This document shows positions 8,195 to 17,216 of a DNA stretch of 64,000 bases, in pieces. The translations under genes were made by a program, and so were the position numbers. The stretch's first letter is position 1. Each line of letters begins with the position of its first letter. The stretch is from JAVDCA01 sp963819385 (GTDB taxonomy: Bacteria; Pseudomonadota; Alphaproteobacteria; Rhizobiales; Xanthobacteraceae): NCBI GenBank assembly GCA_963819385.1, contig CAWFVV010000001.1, forward strand, positions 682,001 through 746,000, written 5' to 3'. The notes below the pieces were generated by a model, which did not search any database, was not told where the DNA came from, and saw nothing but the letters and a program-made list of their open reading frames with translations.

Positions 8195-8345
8195 GACCAT
8201 CTTCCATGCCCCCATCGGGCCGGTTCGCTTTTCCGGTGACGAAGGGCGATCGAGCGCCTCGACGCCGCGGACATCGCGGCGATGATCCGGAACAAGAGCG
8301 AGGCTGAGCGCGGGGCGTAAGCCGCCGCGCTCTGTCTCGCAACCC

Positions 8346-10106
8346 TCACAGCATCCGCGGCCGCTCGATATAGCCGGTCAGATCGTCGCCGAGGCGTAGC
8401 GCCAGCGCGGCCAGCACGCCGGTCGGATTGTATCCCGAGTTATGCGCGAACACCGACGCGCCGACCACGAACAGGTTCTGTGCGTCCCAGTGCTGCAAGT
8501 GCTGCGACACCACGCTGGTCTTCGGATCGCGCCCCATCGGCGTGCCGCCGGTGACGTGCGTGCTCTGATAGGCCCGCGTGTCGAACGGCGCCTTGCGCGG
8601 CGCCGCCGGTCCGACGATCGTCGCGTCGGTCGCCTTGGCGATCTCGGCCGCCTTCTTGGTGCAGTACTCCGACATCTTCATGTCGTTGTCGCGCCAGTCG
8701 AAGGTGATCCGCACCAGCGGCTGGCCGTAGGCGTCGCGATAATCCGGATCGAGGTCGAGGTAGTTCTCGCGATGCGGGTAGCTCGATCCCTGCACCTGCA
8801 TCGAGAACGAGTGCGCGTACCACTCGGCGTTCGCCTCCTTCCACTTGGTGCCCCACTGCGGCGTGCCGCCCGGCACCCGGCGATTGCCGATCGGACGCCC
8901 GTTGGTGAGGTTGGCGCTGATGCCGCCGCCGCCGAGGAAGCCGAGGCCGGTGTGATCGAAGTTGTCGTTGTTGAACTCGTCGATCGAGACGCCGGTGCTG
9001 CCGCTCGCCAGGAACGGATTGATCCAGCGGTCCTTCACGAACAGATTGATCGCCGATGAGGTCTGATAGCAGAAGTTCTTGCCGACCACGCCCTCGCGGG
9101 TCGCCGGATTGTAGGGCGCGCCGATGCCGGCGGTCAGCAGCAGCTTGGTGTTGGTCATCGTGAAGGCGCACAGCGCCACCACGTCGGCGGGCTGCTCGTA
9201 TTCCTCGCCGGTCACGAGGTCGATATAGCGCACCCCGGTGACGTGCTTGCCGGCGCGATCGTAATCGAGCCCGATCACCTGCGTGCGCAGCCGCAGCTCG
9301 AAGCTCGGCCGCTGCATCAGGACCGGATAGAGCAGGGTGTCGGGCGTCGCTTTGGCCTGGGCCTCGCAGATGAACTTCTCGCAGTGGCCGCAATATTGGC
9401 ACGGCGCGAGCCGCATCCCGTCCGGGTTGGTGTAGGCCCCCGACGAGTTGCCCGAGGGCGCGATGAACGGCTTGTAGCCGAGCTTCTCCGCCGCGGCCTT
9501 GAAGATGAGGCCGGCCTCGGTCGGCTCGAGCGGCTTCTGCGGATAGTCGTCGCGGCGCGGCGCCTCGAACGGGTTGCCGCCGGCCTGCATCTGCCCGTTG
9601 ATGTTTCCCGCCTTGCCCGAGATGCCGTAAAGCTTCTCGAACTCGTGATGAAAGGGCTCCATCTCGGCGTAGGTCACGCCCCAGTCCTGGACCAGCAGAT
9701 CGGCCGGGATCGCCTGCTTGCCGTAGCGCGTCTCGAAGCGCGTGCGCAGTTCCGGATCGTATTCCGACCAGCGCCACAGGAAGCCGTTCCAATGACTGGC
9801 GGCACCGCCGAGGCCGATGCCCGGCATGAACGCGCCCAGCCGTCGTGCCGGCAACGCCTCGTCCTTCGCGGCGTGGCGCACCGTATAGGTCTCGGTCGCC
9901 CAGTCCTGGGCGATTTCGCCGTGGATTTCCCAGCGCAGCTCGTCGCGTTGATTGGGCAGTGTCGACTCGGCGCCGTTGCGCCGGTCGTGCCCGCGCTCGA
10001 GCACGACCACATCGGTCCCCTTGGCGGTGAGCTGGCGGGCGATCAGGGCCGCCGTCAGACCGCCGCCGACGATCACGACGGTGCGTTTTTTCAGCTTGGT
10101 GGCCAT
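8346..10106 (-). CDS. GMC-family FAD-dependent dehydrogenase (large subunit)
   Basis: A 586-aa flavoprotein. The Rossmann motif VIVGGGLTAALIA lies at 11-23. A Cys cluster CQYCGHC lies in the middle, a feature seen in bacterial FAD-dependent sugar/alcohol dehydrogenases that carry an Fe-S centre. The C-terminal GMC signature includes HVTGGTPMG and HNSGYNPTGV. The protein has no signal peptide of its own. The Tat-signal subunit 3 gene ends only 13 bp upstream, so co-export as a complex is the likely route, as in membrane-bound gluconate and glucose dehydrogenases. No cytochrome c subunit gene is adjacent. The substrate is a polyol, sugar or sugar acid by family; this cannot be narrowed here. 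Confidence 0.93.
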   Translation of the reverse strand: MATKLKKRTVVIVGGGLTAALIARQLTAKGTDVVVLERGHDRRNGAESTLPNQRDELRWEIHGEIAQDWATETYTVRHAAKDEALPARRLGAFMPGIGLGGAASHWNGFLWRWSEYDPELRTRFETRYGKQAIPADLLVQDWGVTYAEMEPFHHEFEKLYGISGKAGNINGQMQAGGNPFEAPRRDDYPQKPLEPTEAGLIFKAAAEKLGYKPFIAPSGNSSGAYTNPDGMRLAPCQYCGHCEKFICEAQAKATPDTLLYPVLMQRPSFELRLRTQVIGLDYDRAGKHVTGVRYIDLVTGEEYEQPADVVALCAFTMTNTKLLLTAGIGAPYNPATREGVVGKNFCYQTSSAINLFVKDRWINPFLASGSTGVSIDEFNNDNFDHTGLGFLGGGGISANLTNGRPIGNRRVPGGTPQWGTKWKEANAEWYAHSFSMQVQGSSYPHRENYLDLDPDYRDAYGQPLVRITFDWRDNDMKMSEYCTKKAAEIAKATDATIVGPAAPRKAPFDTRAYQSTHVTGGTPMGRDPKTSVVSQHLQHWDAQNLFVVGASVFAHNSGYNPTGVLAALALRLGDDLTGYIERPRML

Positions 10107-10119
10107 GGTTAGCTGCTCC

Positions 10120-10881
10120 TCAGCTGAAATCGGCGATCGACTTGGGGGTCTTGGCGCCGGGATACGGCTTGCCGCGATACATCACCATGTCGCGTGAATG
10201 GACGCCGGGCAGGCCCGGATAGCCGATCATCTTCCAGAACACCTTGTCGCGGTTGCCGCCGTAGATCGGATCGGCAAAGCAGGCTTGGGTGAACAGCGGA
10301 TAGACGAAACCGTTGAACCACGCGGCGAGCGGCACGCGCGCGTCGGTCAGCTTGCCGCCCGCGAGGTCCTTGAGGAACGCATCGGCGTCCGCGGCCGGCA
10401 GTGCCGCGAAGCTCTTGTTGTGGCGCTGGCGGCAGGCCGCATTCGCGGCCGCAATGCCCGCCTTGAAGAACTGCTCGGGCGTCATCGGCAACTGGTAACC
10501 GAACTGCGGCTTTCCCTTGCGCCACGGTCCCCGCATGTAGAGCCGCTCGCCCTGGCCGAAGCCGCCGGCGAGCTGGCGATCGATGAAGAGCGCGAGCCCG
10601 CATTCGACGCCGCTCGGCGTCAGATGATCCGCCGGGCACATCACGTTGACGAGATTTTCGACAAAGGCTGCTTCCTCCGGACCGAGTGACTGGTAGCCTG
10701 GCTCGGACGCCGCGGGCTGCGGTGCTGCGGCGGGCGGCGTTTGCGCCTGCGCGGCTGTGGCGACGGCCGCCGCTCCCGCTGTCGCGATCAGCGCCGGCGC
10801 GAGCGGGGCGGTGCCCGCCGCCGTCGCGATCTGCTTGAGGACGTCTCGGCGCGCAAATCCAGCGGCGTCTTTGTCGGACAT
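10120..10881 (-). CDS. Gluconate 2-dehydrogenase subunit 3-family protein, Tat signal
   Basis: A 253-aa small subunit starting at ATG 10881 (MSDKDAAGFARRDVLKQ). Twin arginines at 11-12 precede a hydrophobic Ala-rich segment ending near AQA, i.e. a Tat signal. The mature part has the family pattern PADHLTPSGVECG, FIDRQLAGGFGQG and WKMIGYPGLPG. This subunit escorts and anchors the FAD subunit encoded immediately downstream (13 bp gap, GAGGAG ribosome site between). The two genes form an operon read leftwards. The 179 bp upstream to 11060 hold no gene. Confidence 0.92.
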   Translation of the reverse strand: MSDKDAAGFARRDVLKQIATAAGTAPLAPALIATAGAAAVATAAQAQTPPAAAPQPAASEPGYQSLGPEEAAFVENLVNVMCPADHLTPSGVECGLALFIDRQLAGGFGQGERLYMRGPWRKGKPQFGYQLPMTPEQFFKAGIAAANAACRQRHNKSFAALPAADADAFLKDLAGGKLTDARVPLAAWFNGFVYPLFTQACFADPIYGGNRDKVFWKMIGYPGLPGVHSRDMVMYRGKPYPGAKTPKSIADFS

Positions 10882-11060
10882 TTGGCAGATCCTCCCGCGT
10901 GCGCGGCCCGTTGGCGTCGAGCCGTTTTTGCGCCGGGAGCCTATCGCGTTTCGCCCCGAAAACAATCCGCGCCGCATTGCGGGCACTGCATGCACGGATG
11001 CATAGGCGTCTCGCGATGCGCGCGCCGGCGCTACCGCGCCGGTGCCATCATGCGGCCGCG

Positions 11061-12246
11061 CTATTCGTCCTCGAACCGCAGTCCCACATAGTTCTCCGCC
11101 ACCATCGTCTGGCCGGCACGCGAGCCCGCCACATAGGTGAGCTCGGCCTGCTGTAATCGCCGCTCGAACGGCGTCGCGGCGTCGAAGCGGTGCAGCAGGT
11201 TCGTCATGTAGGTCGAGTAGCGCACGGTCTTCCACACGCGCTTGAGGCAGATGTCGGAATAGCGGTCGAGCCGCTCGCTCGTGCCGGTGCGGAAGAACTC
11301 GGTGAGTGCGCGCGCGAGCACGCGCACGTCGGCGACCGCGAGGTTGAGCCCCTTGGCGCCGGTCGGCGGCACGATGTGGGCGGCGTCGCCCGCGAGGAAA
11401 AGCCGGCCATGCCGCATCGGCGCGGCGACGAAGGAACGCACCGGGGTCACGCCCTTCTGCAAGATGCGGCCGGTGACGAGTTCGTCCGCGCCGTCGCCGA
11501 GGCGAACTTTAAGCTCATCCCAGAAGCGCGCGTCCGGCCAGGCGTCCGGGTTCTCGTCGGCCGCGACCTGCACGTAGTGGCGCGAGATGCGCGGCGAGCG
11601 CCGGCTGCACAGGCCGAAGCCGCGCGCATGATTGATGTAGGTCATCTCGCGGATCGGCGGCGACTCTGAAAGAACACCCAGCCAGCCGAACGGGAAGATG
11701 CGGTCGTAGGTTGTGAGCGCCGCGGGCGGAACGGCCTCGCGGCAGACGCCGTGAAATCCGTCGCAGCCCGCGATGATGTCGCAGGTGAGCGCGTGCTCAC
11801 CGCCGTTCGCCCGGTAGCGCACCATGGGGGTCATCCCCGTGATGTCGTCGAGCGCGACCACCTCGGCCTCGAACAGGAGCGGCGCGCCGTCGGCGAGCCG
11901 CGCCGCGACCAGATCCTTCACGACCTCCTGCTGGCCGTAGATGGTCGCGCACTTGCCGCCCGTGAGGGCAGGCAGGTCGAGATGGATCAGGCCGTCGGCG
12001 AAGCGGATATCGAGTTCCTTCATCGACCATGCATTCACGTCGCAGGCGCGCATCGAGGCCGAGCTCGTGCATCAGATCGACGGTGCCTTGCTCGAGCACG
12101 CCGGCGCGCACGCGACCCTCGATGTAGTCACGGCTCCTCGCCTCCAGCACGACGCAATCGACGCCCGCGCGATAGAGAAGATGCGCGAGAAACAGTCCCG
12201 CCGGACCGGCGCCGATGATGGCGACCTGCGTGCGCGTGTCGTTCAC
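11061..12246 (-). CDS. pobA: 4-hydroxybenzoate 3-monooxygenase (PobA-like), frameshifted as sequenced
   Basis: An FAD aromatic hydroxylase converting 4-hydroxybenzoate to protocatechuate. The GTG start at 12246 opens a frame with the dinucleotide motif IIGAGPAGLFLAHLL and RAGVLEQGTVDLM. The frame breaks at 12015-12016: removing one base from the AA pair joins VDEG to LDIRFADGL. The remaining frame has the expected LTGGKCATIYGQQEV, GCDGFHG and the FAD motif LAGDAAHIVPPTGAKGLNLA. The restored length is 394 aa, the PobA norm. The GTG start overlaps the TGA of the upstream gene (GTGA), implying coupled translation. PobA-like paralogues for other phenols are possible. Confidence 0.85.
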
Positions 12247-12877
12247 GGCGCGGGCGCACGCGCCGCGACGTCGAGCGTCGCGCCGCTGTCGAGCTCCACC
12301 CGGGCCGTGACCGCGTGCGGTGCCTTGGCGGCGGCGAACCCGAAGAAATAGCTCGTGGTGCCCTTGGCGCCGCCCGCGGCGGGACACACCGGAGACGCGA
12401 ACGTGAAGTTCATCGCGCGCTCGTGTCGATCGGCGGACATGAGCCCGACGGTGCCCACCCCGCCTTTGCTGATGACGAAGACTTCGCCGGGCCCGGTGCC
12501 GCCCGGATAAGCAAGCTTGCTGAGCGGACCGAGGTCGAGCGTGAGCCGGCTCACGCAGGCCTTGGTGGCGCCGGCCGTCGCCTGCGTCAGATCGACGCGA
12601 AACTCGTATCCGGTCAGGCCGGCCGCCGGCGTGCCGGCGGCGCCCGCGAAGGTTCGCGACTGCAAGACCGCACGGCCGGAGATGCCCGCGATCGGAATGA
12701 CGCCGACGCTGTCCGTCACGGCCACCTTGCAGGTCTTGTCGAACAGGCAGCTGAACTCAGGCGCGATCGTATCGGTGACCAACTGCGGGTCGGCGAACGC
12801 CGGCTGAATCCACAGCTCCAAGACGGTCGCGAAGAGAAGTCGATCAAGACAATTCGGCCGATCGCACCAGCAGACAT
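12243..12877 (-). CDS. Secreted protein of unknown function, probably frameshifted in signal peptide
   Basis: The mature region is a clean ~190-residue frame starting DPQLVTDTIAPEFSCLFDKTC, with paired cysteines and a conserved-looking core (KACVSRLTLDLGPLSKL, TTSYFFGFAAAKAP). The hydrophobic LLFATVLELWIQPAFA just before it looks like the end of a signal peptide. Its likely start, ATG 12877 (MSAGAIGRIVLI), is in another frame and would need a one-base shift near 12830-12845. The alternative in-frame ATG at 12959 gives an implausible Arg-rich N-terminus. I do not recognise the family. Its stop overlaps the start of pobA, so the two are probably co-transcribed. Confidence 0.55.
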
Positions 12878-13018
12878 GGCTGAAATCCCCCGTGGACGTT
12901 GCCCCACGATATGTCGGCGTCCGACGCAGTACCAGCCTGCGTGGCGCGCGATTGACCATCCGGTCAACCGGCGCTCATATAGGCGGCCAACTCAATGAGC
13001 CCGTCCAGGAGCCCCGCC

Positions 13019-13438
13019 ATGGCCAACAAGCTGCGCCACATCGCGATCTCGGTCCGCGACCCCGAGGCCACCGCAAAATTCTTCGAGCAGGCGTTCGGCA
13101 TGACGCGCGCCGGCAACGCGCAGCGCGGCGTCTACATGACGGACGGCACCATGAACGTCGCGCTGCTCAATTTCGGCGACGAGCCGATCGCCGGCTTCGA
13201 GAACCAGAAAGGCGTCACCGGCCTCATCCATTTCGGCATGTGGGTGGACAGCGTCGAGCAGGTCGACAAGTCGATCACGGCCGCCGGCGGCAGCTACGTG
13301 ACGGGGCGCAAGGAGACCGGCCCGAACGTCTACTACGAGGTCAAATACAAGACGCCGGAAGGCATCGTGTTCGATGTCACCGAAAGCGGCTGGAAGGGCG
13401 CCGTGAAGGACGTGGCGCCGGCGCCGAAGGCCGCATGA
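13019..13438 (+). CDS. VOC-fold (glyoxalase/bleomycin resistance-type) protein
   Basis: A 139-aa protein from ATG 13019, with AGGAGCCCC upstream. The vicinal-oxygen-chelate fold is seen as two beta-alpha-beta-beta-beta modules: LRHIAISVRDPEATAKFFEQA at the N-terminus and IHFGMWVDSVEQ near the middle, ending with a TPEGIVFDVTES strand. A metal-binding His (RHIAI), a His in IHFGM and a Glu/Asp in the last strand are present. This size and pattern fit lactoylglutathione lyase-like or extradiol-dioxygenase-like proteins; the substrate is unknown. It is divergent from the pobA gene pair. Confidence 0.82.
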   Translation: MANKLRHIAISVRDPEATAKFFEQAFGMTRAGNAQRGVYMTDGTMNVALLNFGDEPIAGFENQKGVTGLIHFGMWVDSVEQVDKSITAAGGSYVTGRKETGPNVYYEVKYKTPEGIVFDVTESGWKGAVKDVAPAPKAA

Positions 13439-13450
13439 GAGATTATGTTT

Positions 13451-13466
13451 TGGTATCTTGATACCA
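13451..13466. promoter_or_regulatory. Palindrome TGGTATC-TT-GATACCA, candidate operator
   Basis: Perfect 7-bp arms around two bases, extended by TTT on the left and GAAA on the right. It lies 129 bp before the Bug-receptor gene. The TGGTAT...ATACCA core resembles operators of GntR/FadR-type regulators of organic-acid genes, although their spacing is usually shorter. No regulator gene is adjacent. Confidence 0.4.
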
Positions 13467-13594
13467 GAAAAGTCGTCGTGGCCAATTTTGGCAGAATAAC
13501 CCAACTGGGATAACAGCAGCAATTTCAACGGGCGGGACCGCGACTTGAAAGGCGGCTGAGCGCCCGTCAAGGAGGGGCTAGCTGGGAGCATGGA

Positions 13595-14560
13595 ATGGGG
13601 TTGGGTTCGTTGATCCGAGGTTTGGTCATGGCGGCCGCGTTGGCCTGCGCGACGGCCGCGCAGGCCGCCTGGCCTGAGCGGACCGTGACCATCGTGGTTC
13701 CGTTCACGGCGGGCGGCATCACCGACGTGCTCGCCCGCGCGACCGCCGAGCGCCTGCAGACCGCGTTGAAGCAGCCGTTCATCGTCGAGAACCTGCCGGG
13801 CGGCGCCGGCATCCTGTCCGCCGACCATGTTCTGCGCGCGCGGCCGGACGGCTACACGCTGCTGTTCACGCCGATCTTCCAGATCACCATGGCGCCGTTC
13901 ACGCACAAGGTGACGTTCGATCCCGTCAAGGACTTCAAGCCGGTCGCCGCCGTCGCGGCGAGCCCGTTCGTCATCACGGTCGGTGGCGGCGTGCCGGCGA
14001 GCAACCTCGCGGAATTCATCGCCTACGTGAAGGCGCAGCCCGGCAAGATTCCGTTCGGCTCCGCCGGTACCGGCAGCCTCACGCACGTCTCGTCGGCGGT
14101 CTTCCTCAAGAGCGCCGGGCTCGACATGATCCACGTGCCCTACAAGGGCGTGGGCCAGGCCTTCACGGACCTGCTCGGCGGCCAGATCGCGATGCTCTCG
14201 GCCTCGCCGGTCGAGGTGAAGCCCTATCTCAATTCCGGCAAGATAAAGCCGCTCGCCGTCACGGGTCCGACGCGCTCGAAGCAGCTTCCGGACGTGCCGA
14301 CCATTCTGGAGACGCTGAAAAGCCCGCCCGTGATCACCATCAACGGGCTTGTCGCGCCCGCGAAAGTGCCGCAAGAGGTCATCGACACACTGTCGCGCGT
14401 GATCATCGAGGCGGAAAAGAGCCCGGAGTTCGTCGAGCGCATCGACCGGCTCGGCGCCGAGCCGATCATCAATACGCCGACGGAGTTCGCCAAGATCATC
14501 GCCGACGACACGGCGCTCTGGCGCGACACGGTGCGCGATCTGGGTTTGAAGCCGGAATAG
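13595..14560 (+). CDS. Bug-family tripartite tricarboxylate transporter substrate-binding protein
   Basis: A 321-aa periplasmic receptor. Signal peptide at residues 1-24 (MGLGSLIRGLVMAAALACATAAQA). The mature part starts WPERTVTIVVPFTAGGITD, the classic Bug/TctC opening, followed by VENLPGGAG, ARPDGYTLLF, YVKAQPGKIPFGSAGTGS and HVPYKGVGQA. Bug proteins bind carboxylates and other small acids. No TctA/TctB membrane genes are nearby, which is common for orphan Bug proteins. An FAD monooxygenase follows 79 bp downstream, so the pair may serve uptake and oxidation of one aromatic acid. Confidence 0.93.
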   Translation: MGLGSLIRGLVMAAALACATAAQAAWPERTVTIVVPFTAGGITDVLARATAERLQTALKQPFIVENLPGGAGILSADHVLRARPDGYTLLFTPIFQITMAPFTHKVTFDPVKDFKPVAAVAASPFVITVGGGVPASNLAEFIAYVKAQPGKIPFGSAGTGSLTHVSSAVFLKSAGLDMIHVPYKGVGQAFTDLLGGQIAMLSASPVEVKPYLNSGKIKPLAVTGPTRSKQLPDVPTILETLKSPPVITINGLVAPAKVPQEVIDTLSRVIIEAEKSPEFVERIDRLGAEPIINTPTEFAKIIADDTALWRDTVRDLGLKPE

Positions 14561-14608
14561 AGCATGATCCCGAAAAGTGGGTACCGGTTTTCGGAAAAGA
14601 TCATGCTC
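14560..14608. repeat. Rhizobial palindromic repeat (family B), GAGCATGAT...ATCATGCTC
   Basis: Outer arms GAGCATGAT (14560-14568) and ATCATGCTC (14600-14608) enclose CCCGAAAAGTGGGTACCGG and TTTTCGGAAAAG. The structure matches the copies at 19471, 36105 and 49927. It begins inside the stop codon of the Bug gene. Confidence 0.7.
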
Positions 14609-14639
14609 GAACAATAGTGAAATAAGCCGACCAAACGAA

Positions 14640-15866
14640 ATGTCGAACCGTAACGAGAAAAATCGCGTCGTCATCGTCGGGGCAGGGCCGGTCGGCATGG
14701 TGTGCGCGCTCGCGCTCAACCGGCGCGGCGTGCCGGTGACGGTGTTCGAGCAGGAGCCGGCCCCGGTCGAGGACCAGCGCGCCGCGACGATCCATCCGCC
14801 GACCCTCGAGATGCTCGATGCGCTCGGCGTGACCGAGAAGATCCTGCCGCTCGGCCTGATGTCGACCACCTACCGCTTCCACGATCGCGTCAACCGTTCG
14901 GTGGTGGCCGAGTTCGATCTCGATCGCATGCGCGACGAGTTCAAGTTTCCCTACGTGCTGCAATACGAGCAGTACAAGCTCACGGCCTCGATCGCGGCCG
15001 AATACGCCAATGCGAGCGACTTCGACGTGCGCTTCTCGCACAGCGTCACCGGCCTCACCGAGACTGCCGAAGGCGTCGAGATCGCCTATACGTCGCCGGA
15101 CGGCGAGGGGCGTCTTTCGGCCGGCTACGTGGTCGGCTGCGACGGCGGGCGCAGCACCATCCGCAAGCTCGCCGGCATCGAGTTCGAGGGCTTCACGTAT
15201 CCGGAGCGCTTCATCAAGATCGCGACGAGCTTCGACTTCGGCACCGTCAACCGCGATCTCGTGCTGCGCAACTATTTTTCCGATCCGGACGAGTGGTGCA
15301 ACCTGTTCAAGGTGCGCGGCAAGCGGCCGCCCGGCCTGTGGCGCGCGATTTTTCCGGTGGGCAACGATGAGCCCGACGAGGTCGCGCTGTCGCCCGATCG
15401 GCTGGAGGCGCGGCTGCAGAAGTTCTTTCCGAAGAGCGGCCGCTATGACATCGAATACGTGAACGTCTATCCGGTGAGCCAGCGCGTCGCCGCGGCCTTC
15501 CGCAAAGGTCGCGTGCTGCTCGCGGGCGACAGCGCGCATGTCAACAATCCGATCGGCGGCATGGGCATGAACGGCGGCATCCATGACGGCATCAACCTCG
15601 CCGACAAGCTCGCGCGCGTAGTCCGCGGCGAGGCGGACGAAGCGCTGCTCGATCTCTACAGCCGCCAGCGCCGGCACGTCGCGGTCAAGTACGTGCAGGC
15701 GCAGACCATCGCGAACAAGAAGCTGATGGAGGAGCGCGATCTCGCGGCACGCGCCGCCAAGTTCGACGAACTGCGCCGGATTGCGGACGATCCGGCCGCG
15801 TCGAAAGTCTACATGCGCCGCGCCGCACTGCTCGACAGCCTCGACGACGCGAACGCGGTGACGTGA
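14640..15866 (+). CDS. FAD-dependent aromatic monooxygenase (PF01494-type)
   Basis: A 408-aa flavin monooxygenase. ATG 14640 (MSNRNEKNR) is used since the upstream in-frame ATG lies inside the palindromic repeat. Motifs: GAGPVGMVCALAL (14-26), RAATIHPPTLEML, the DG motif VVGCDGGRSTIRKLAGI, and the second FAD motif LLAGDSAHVNNPIGGMGMNGG. This is the architecture of MhpA/PheA/UbiH-like hydroxylases without the extra C-terminal thioredoxin-like domain. The substrate is probably a hydroxylated aromatic acid imported via the neighbouring Bug receptor; that link is inference. Confidence 0.9.
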   Translation: MSNRNEKNRVVIVGAGPVGMVCALALNRRGVPVTVFEQEPAPVEDQRAATIHPPTLEMLDALGVTEKILPLGLMSTTYRFHDRVNRSVVAEFDLDRMRDEFKFPYVLQYEQYKLTASIAAEYANASDFDVRFSHSVTGLTETAEGVEIAYTSPDGEGRLSAGYVVGCDGGRSTIRKLAGIEFEGFTYPERFIKIATSFDFGTVNRDLVLRNYFSDPDEWCNLFKVRGKRPPGLWRAIFPVGNDEPDEVALSPDRLEARLQKFFPKSGRYDIEYVNVYPVSQRVAAAFRKGRVLLAGDSAHVNNPIGGMGMNGGIHDGINLADKLARVVRGEADEALLDLYSRQRRHVAVKYVQAQTIANKKLMEERDLAARAAKFDELRRIADDPAASKVYMRRAALLDSLDDANAVT

Positions 15867-15872
15867 GGGGGC

Positions 15873-15966
15873 CGTAGCCCGCATGGAGCGAAGCGTAATG
15901 CGGGGAAAGCCTTTCCGCGGATAGGGGGGCCCGGATTACGGCGCTCCGCGCCTCCATCCGGGCTAC
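15873..15966. repeat. REP-like repeat family A, complete pair
   Basis: The left half CGTAGCCCGCATGGAGCGAA..ATGCGGGG and right half CCCGGATTACGGCGC..CATCCGGGCTAC are only about 25 bp apart, making one long inverted unit. It is the uninterrupted version of the element split by the RAYT gene at 6441-7098. It lies between the monooxygenase gene and the rpsB leader. The remainder to 16123 is the rpsB leader, with a TATATA-like -10 near 16008. Confidence 0.8.
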
Positions 15967-16123
15967 AGGCCCTCAGTCTTCCTTGCGCGACATCGGCTCG
16001 GCCGCTATATACCGGCCCATCTCACACGCGGATTCTGGCTCAGATCAAGCCGTCCGGTGGCGCTAGCCGGCCGCAAGGCATTGCTAACGCTCACAAATCC
16101 GCGGAGGACAACCGGAGAACACC

Positions 16124-17122
16124 ATGTCGCTACCCGACTATTCTATGCGCCAGCTGCTCGAAGCCGGCGTGCATTTCGGCCACCAATCGCATCGCTGGAA
16201 CCCGAAGATGGGCTCGTACATCTTCGGCAGCCGCAACAACATCCACATCATCGACCTCGCCCAGACGGTGCCGATGCTGCATCGCGCCCTCACGGCAGTG
16301 AGCGACACGGTCGCCAAGGGCGGCCGCATCCTGTTCGTCGGCACCAAGCGCCAGGCGCAGGACGCGGTCGCCGAAGCGGCCAAGAAGTCGGCGCAGTATT
16401 TCGTCAATTCGCGCTGGCTCGGCGGCACGCTGACCAACTGGAAGACGATCTCGGAGTTGATCAAGCGGCTGCGCAAGCTCGACGAGATGCTCGCCTCCGG
16501 CGAGTCGCAGGGCTACACCAAGAAGGAGCGCCTGACGCTCACGCGCGAGCGCGACAAGCTCAACCGCTCGCTCGGCGGCATCAAGGACATGGGCGGCCTG
16601 CCCGACCTCCTGTTCGTGATTGATACGAATAAAGAGGACATCGCGATCAAGGAAGCGCGCCGGCTCAACATCCCGGTCGCCGCCGTGGTCGATACGAATT
16701 GCAACCCGGACGGCATCACGTATGTGGTGCCGGGCAACGATGACGCCGGCCGCGCCATCACGCTCTACTGCGATCTCATCTCCAAGGCCGCGATCGACGG
16801 GATCGGCCGCGCGCAGGGCGAGATGGGCGTCGATGTGGGCGCCGCCGCCGAGCCGGTGGTCGAGCATGTGCCGGAGGCCGAGAAGTCGCTCGGCTTCGAG
16901 GCGCTGTCGGGTCCGCGCGGCGTTGCCGACGACCTCGCCAAGCTTCCCGGTGTGTCGCCCGCGATCGAGAAGAAGCTCAACGATCTCGGCATCTTCCATT
17001 ACTGGCAGATCGCCGGCCTCAATGCCGAGGCGGCGCACAATGTCGGCGAGGAAATGGGCTTGCCGGGCCGCGTCGACGGCTGGATCGCGCAGGCAAAGGC
17101 ACTCACGGCCGAAGCCGAATAA
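16124..17122 (+). CDS. rpsB: 30S ribosomal protein S2
   Basis: 332 aa, starting MSLPDYSMRQLLEAGVHFGH. The S2 core includes HRWNPKMGSYIFGSRN, SRWLGGTLTNWKTI and LPDLLFVIDTNKE. It is ~90 residues longer than E. coli S2: after about residue 240 there is a helix-hairpin-helix-like extension (DDLAKLPGVSPAIEKKLNDL, GIFHYWQIAGL), known from rhizobial S2 proteins. It is the first gene of the rpsB-tsf-pyrH-frr block. Confidence 0.98.
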   Translation: MSLPDYSMRQLLEAGVHFGHQSHRWNPKMGSYIFGSRNNIHIIDLAQTVPMLHRALTAVSDTVAKGGRILFVGTKRQAQDAVAEAAKKSAQYFVNSRWLGGTLTNWKTISELIKRLRKLDEMLASGESQGYTKKERLTLTRERDKLNRSLGGIKDMGGLPDLLFVIDTNKEDIAIKEARRLNIPVAAVVDTNCNPDGITYVVPGNDDAGRAITLYCDLISKAAIDGIGRAQGEMGVDVGAAAEPVVEHVPEAEKSLGFEALSGPRGVADDLAKLPGVSPAIEKKLNDLGIFHYWQIAGLNAEAAHNVGEEMGLPGRVDGWIAQAKALTAEAE

Positions 17123-17157
17123 GCTTGAGTTTCGGCGTCTCGTTTCAAGCGTGCGAA

Positions 17158-17180
17158 GCGGCCGGCGGCGCGCCGGCCGC
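17158..17180 (+). other. GC-rich hairpin between rpsB and tsf
   Basis: Perfect 9-bp arms GCGGCCGGC (17158-17166) and GCCGGCCGC (17172-17180) around a 5-nt loop. No T run follows, so it is not a standard terminator. It could be an mRNA-processing or stability element in the rpsB-tsf transcript. Confidence 0.45.
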
Positions 17181-17216
17181 GAGCTGCTGCAAGAACATGT
17201 TCGAGGATTGATAGCG

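Noticed and set aside
12992..14869. 625-codon minus-strand frame over the VOC, Bug and monooxygenase genes
   Set aside because: Shadow of three genes with clear motifs and ribosome sites on the plus strand.
17158..17180. Rho-independent terminator between rpsB and tsf
   Set aside because: The hairpin lacks a following T run, and the two genes belong to one conserved operon.
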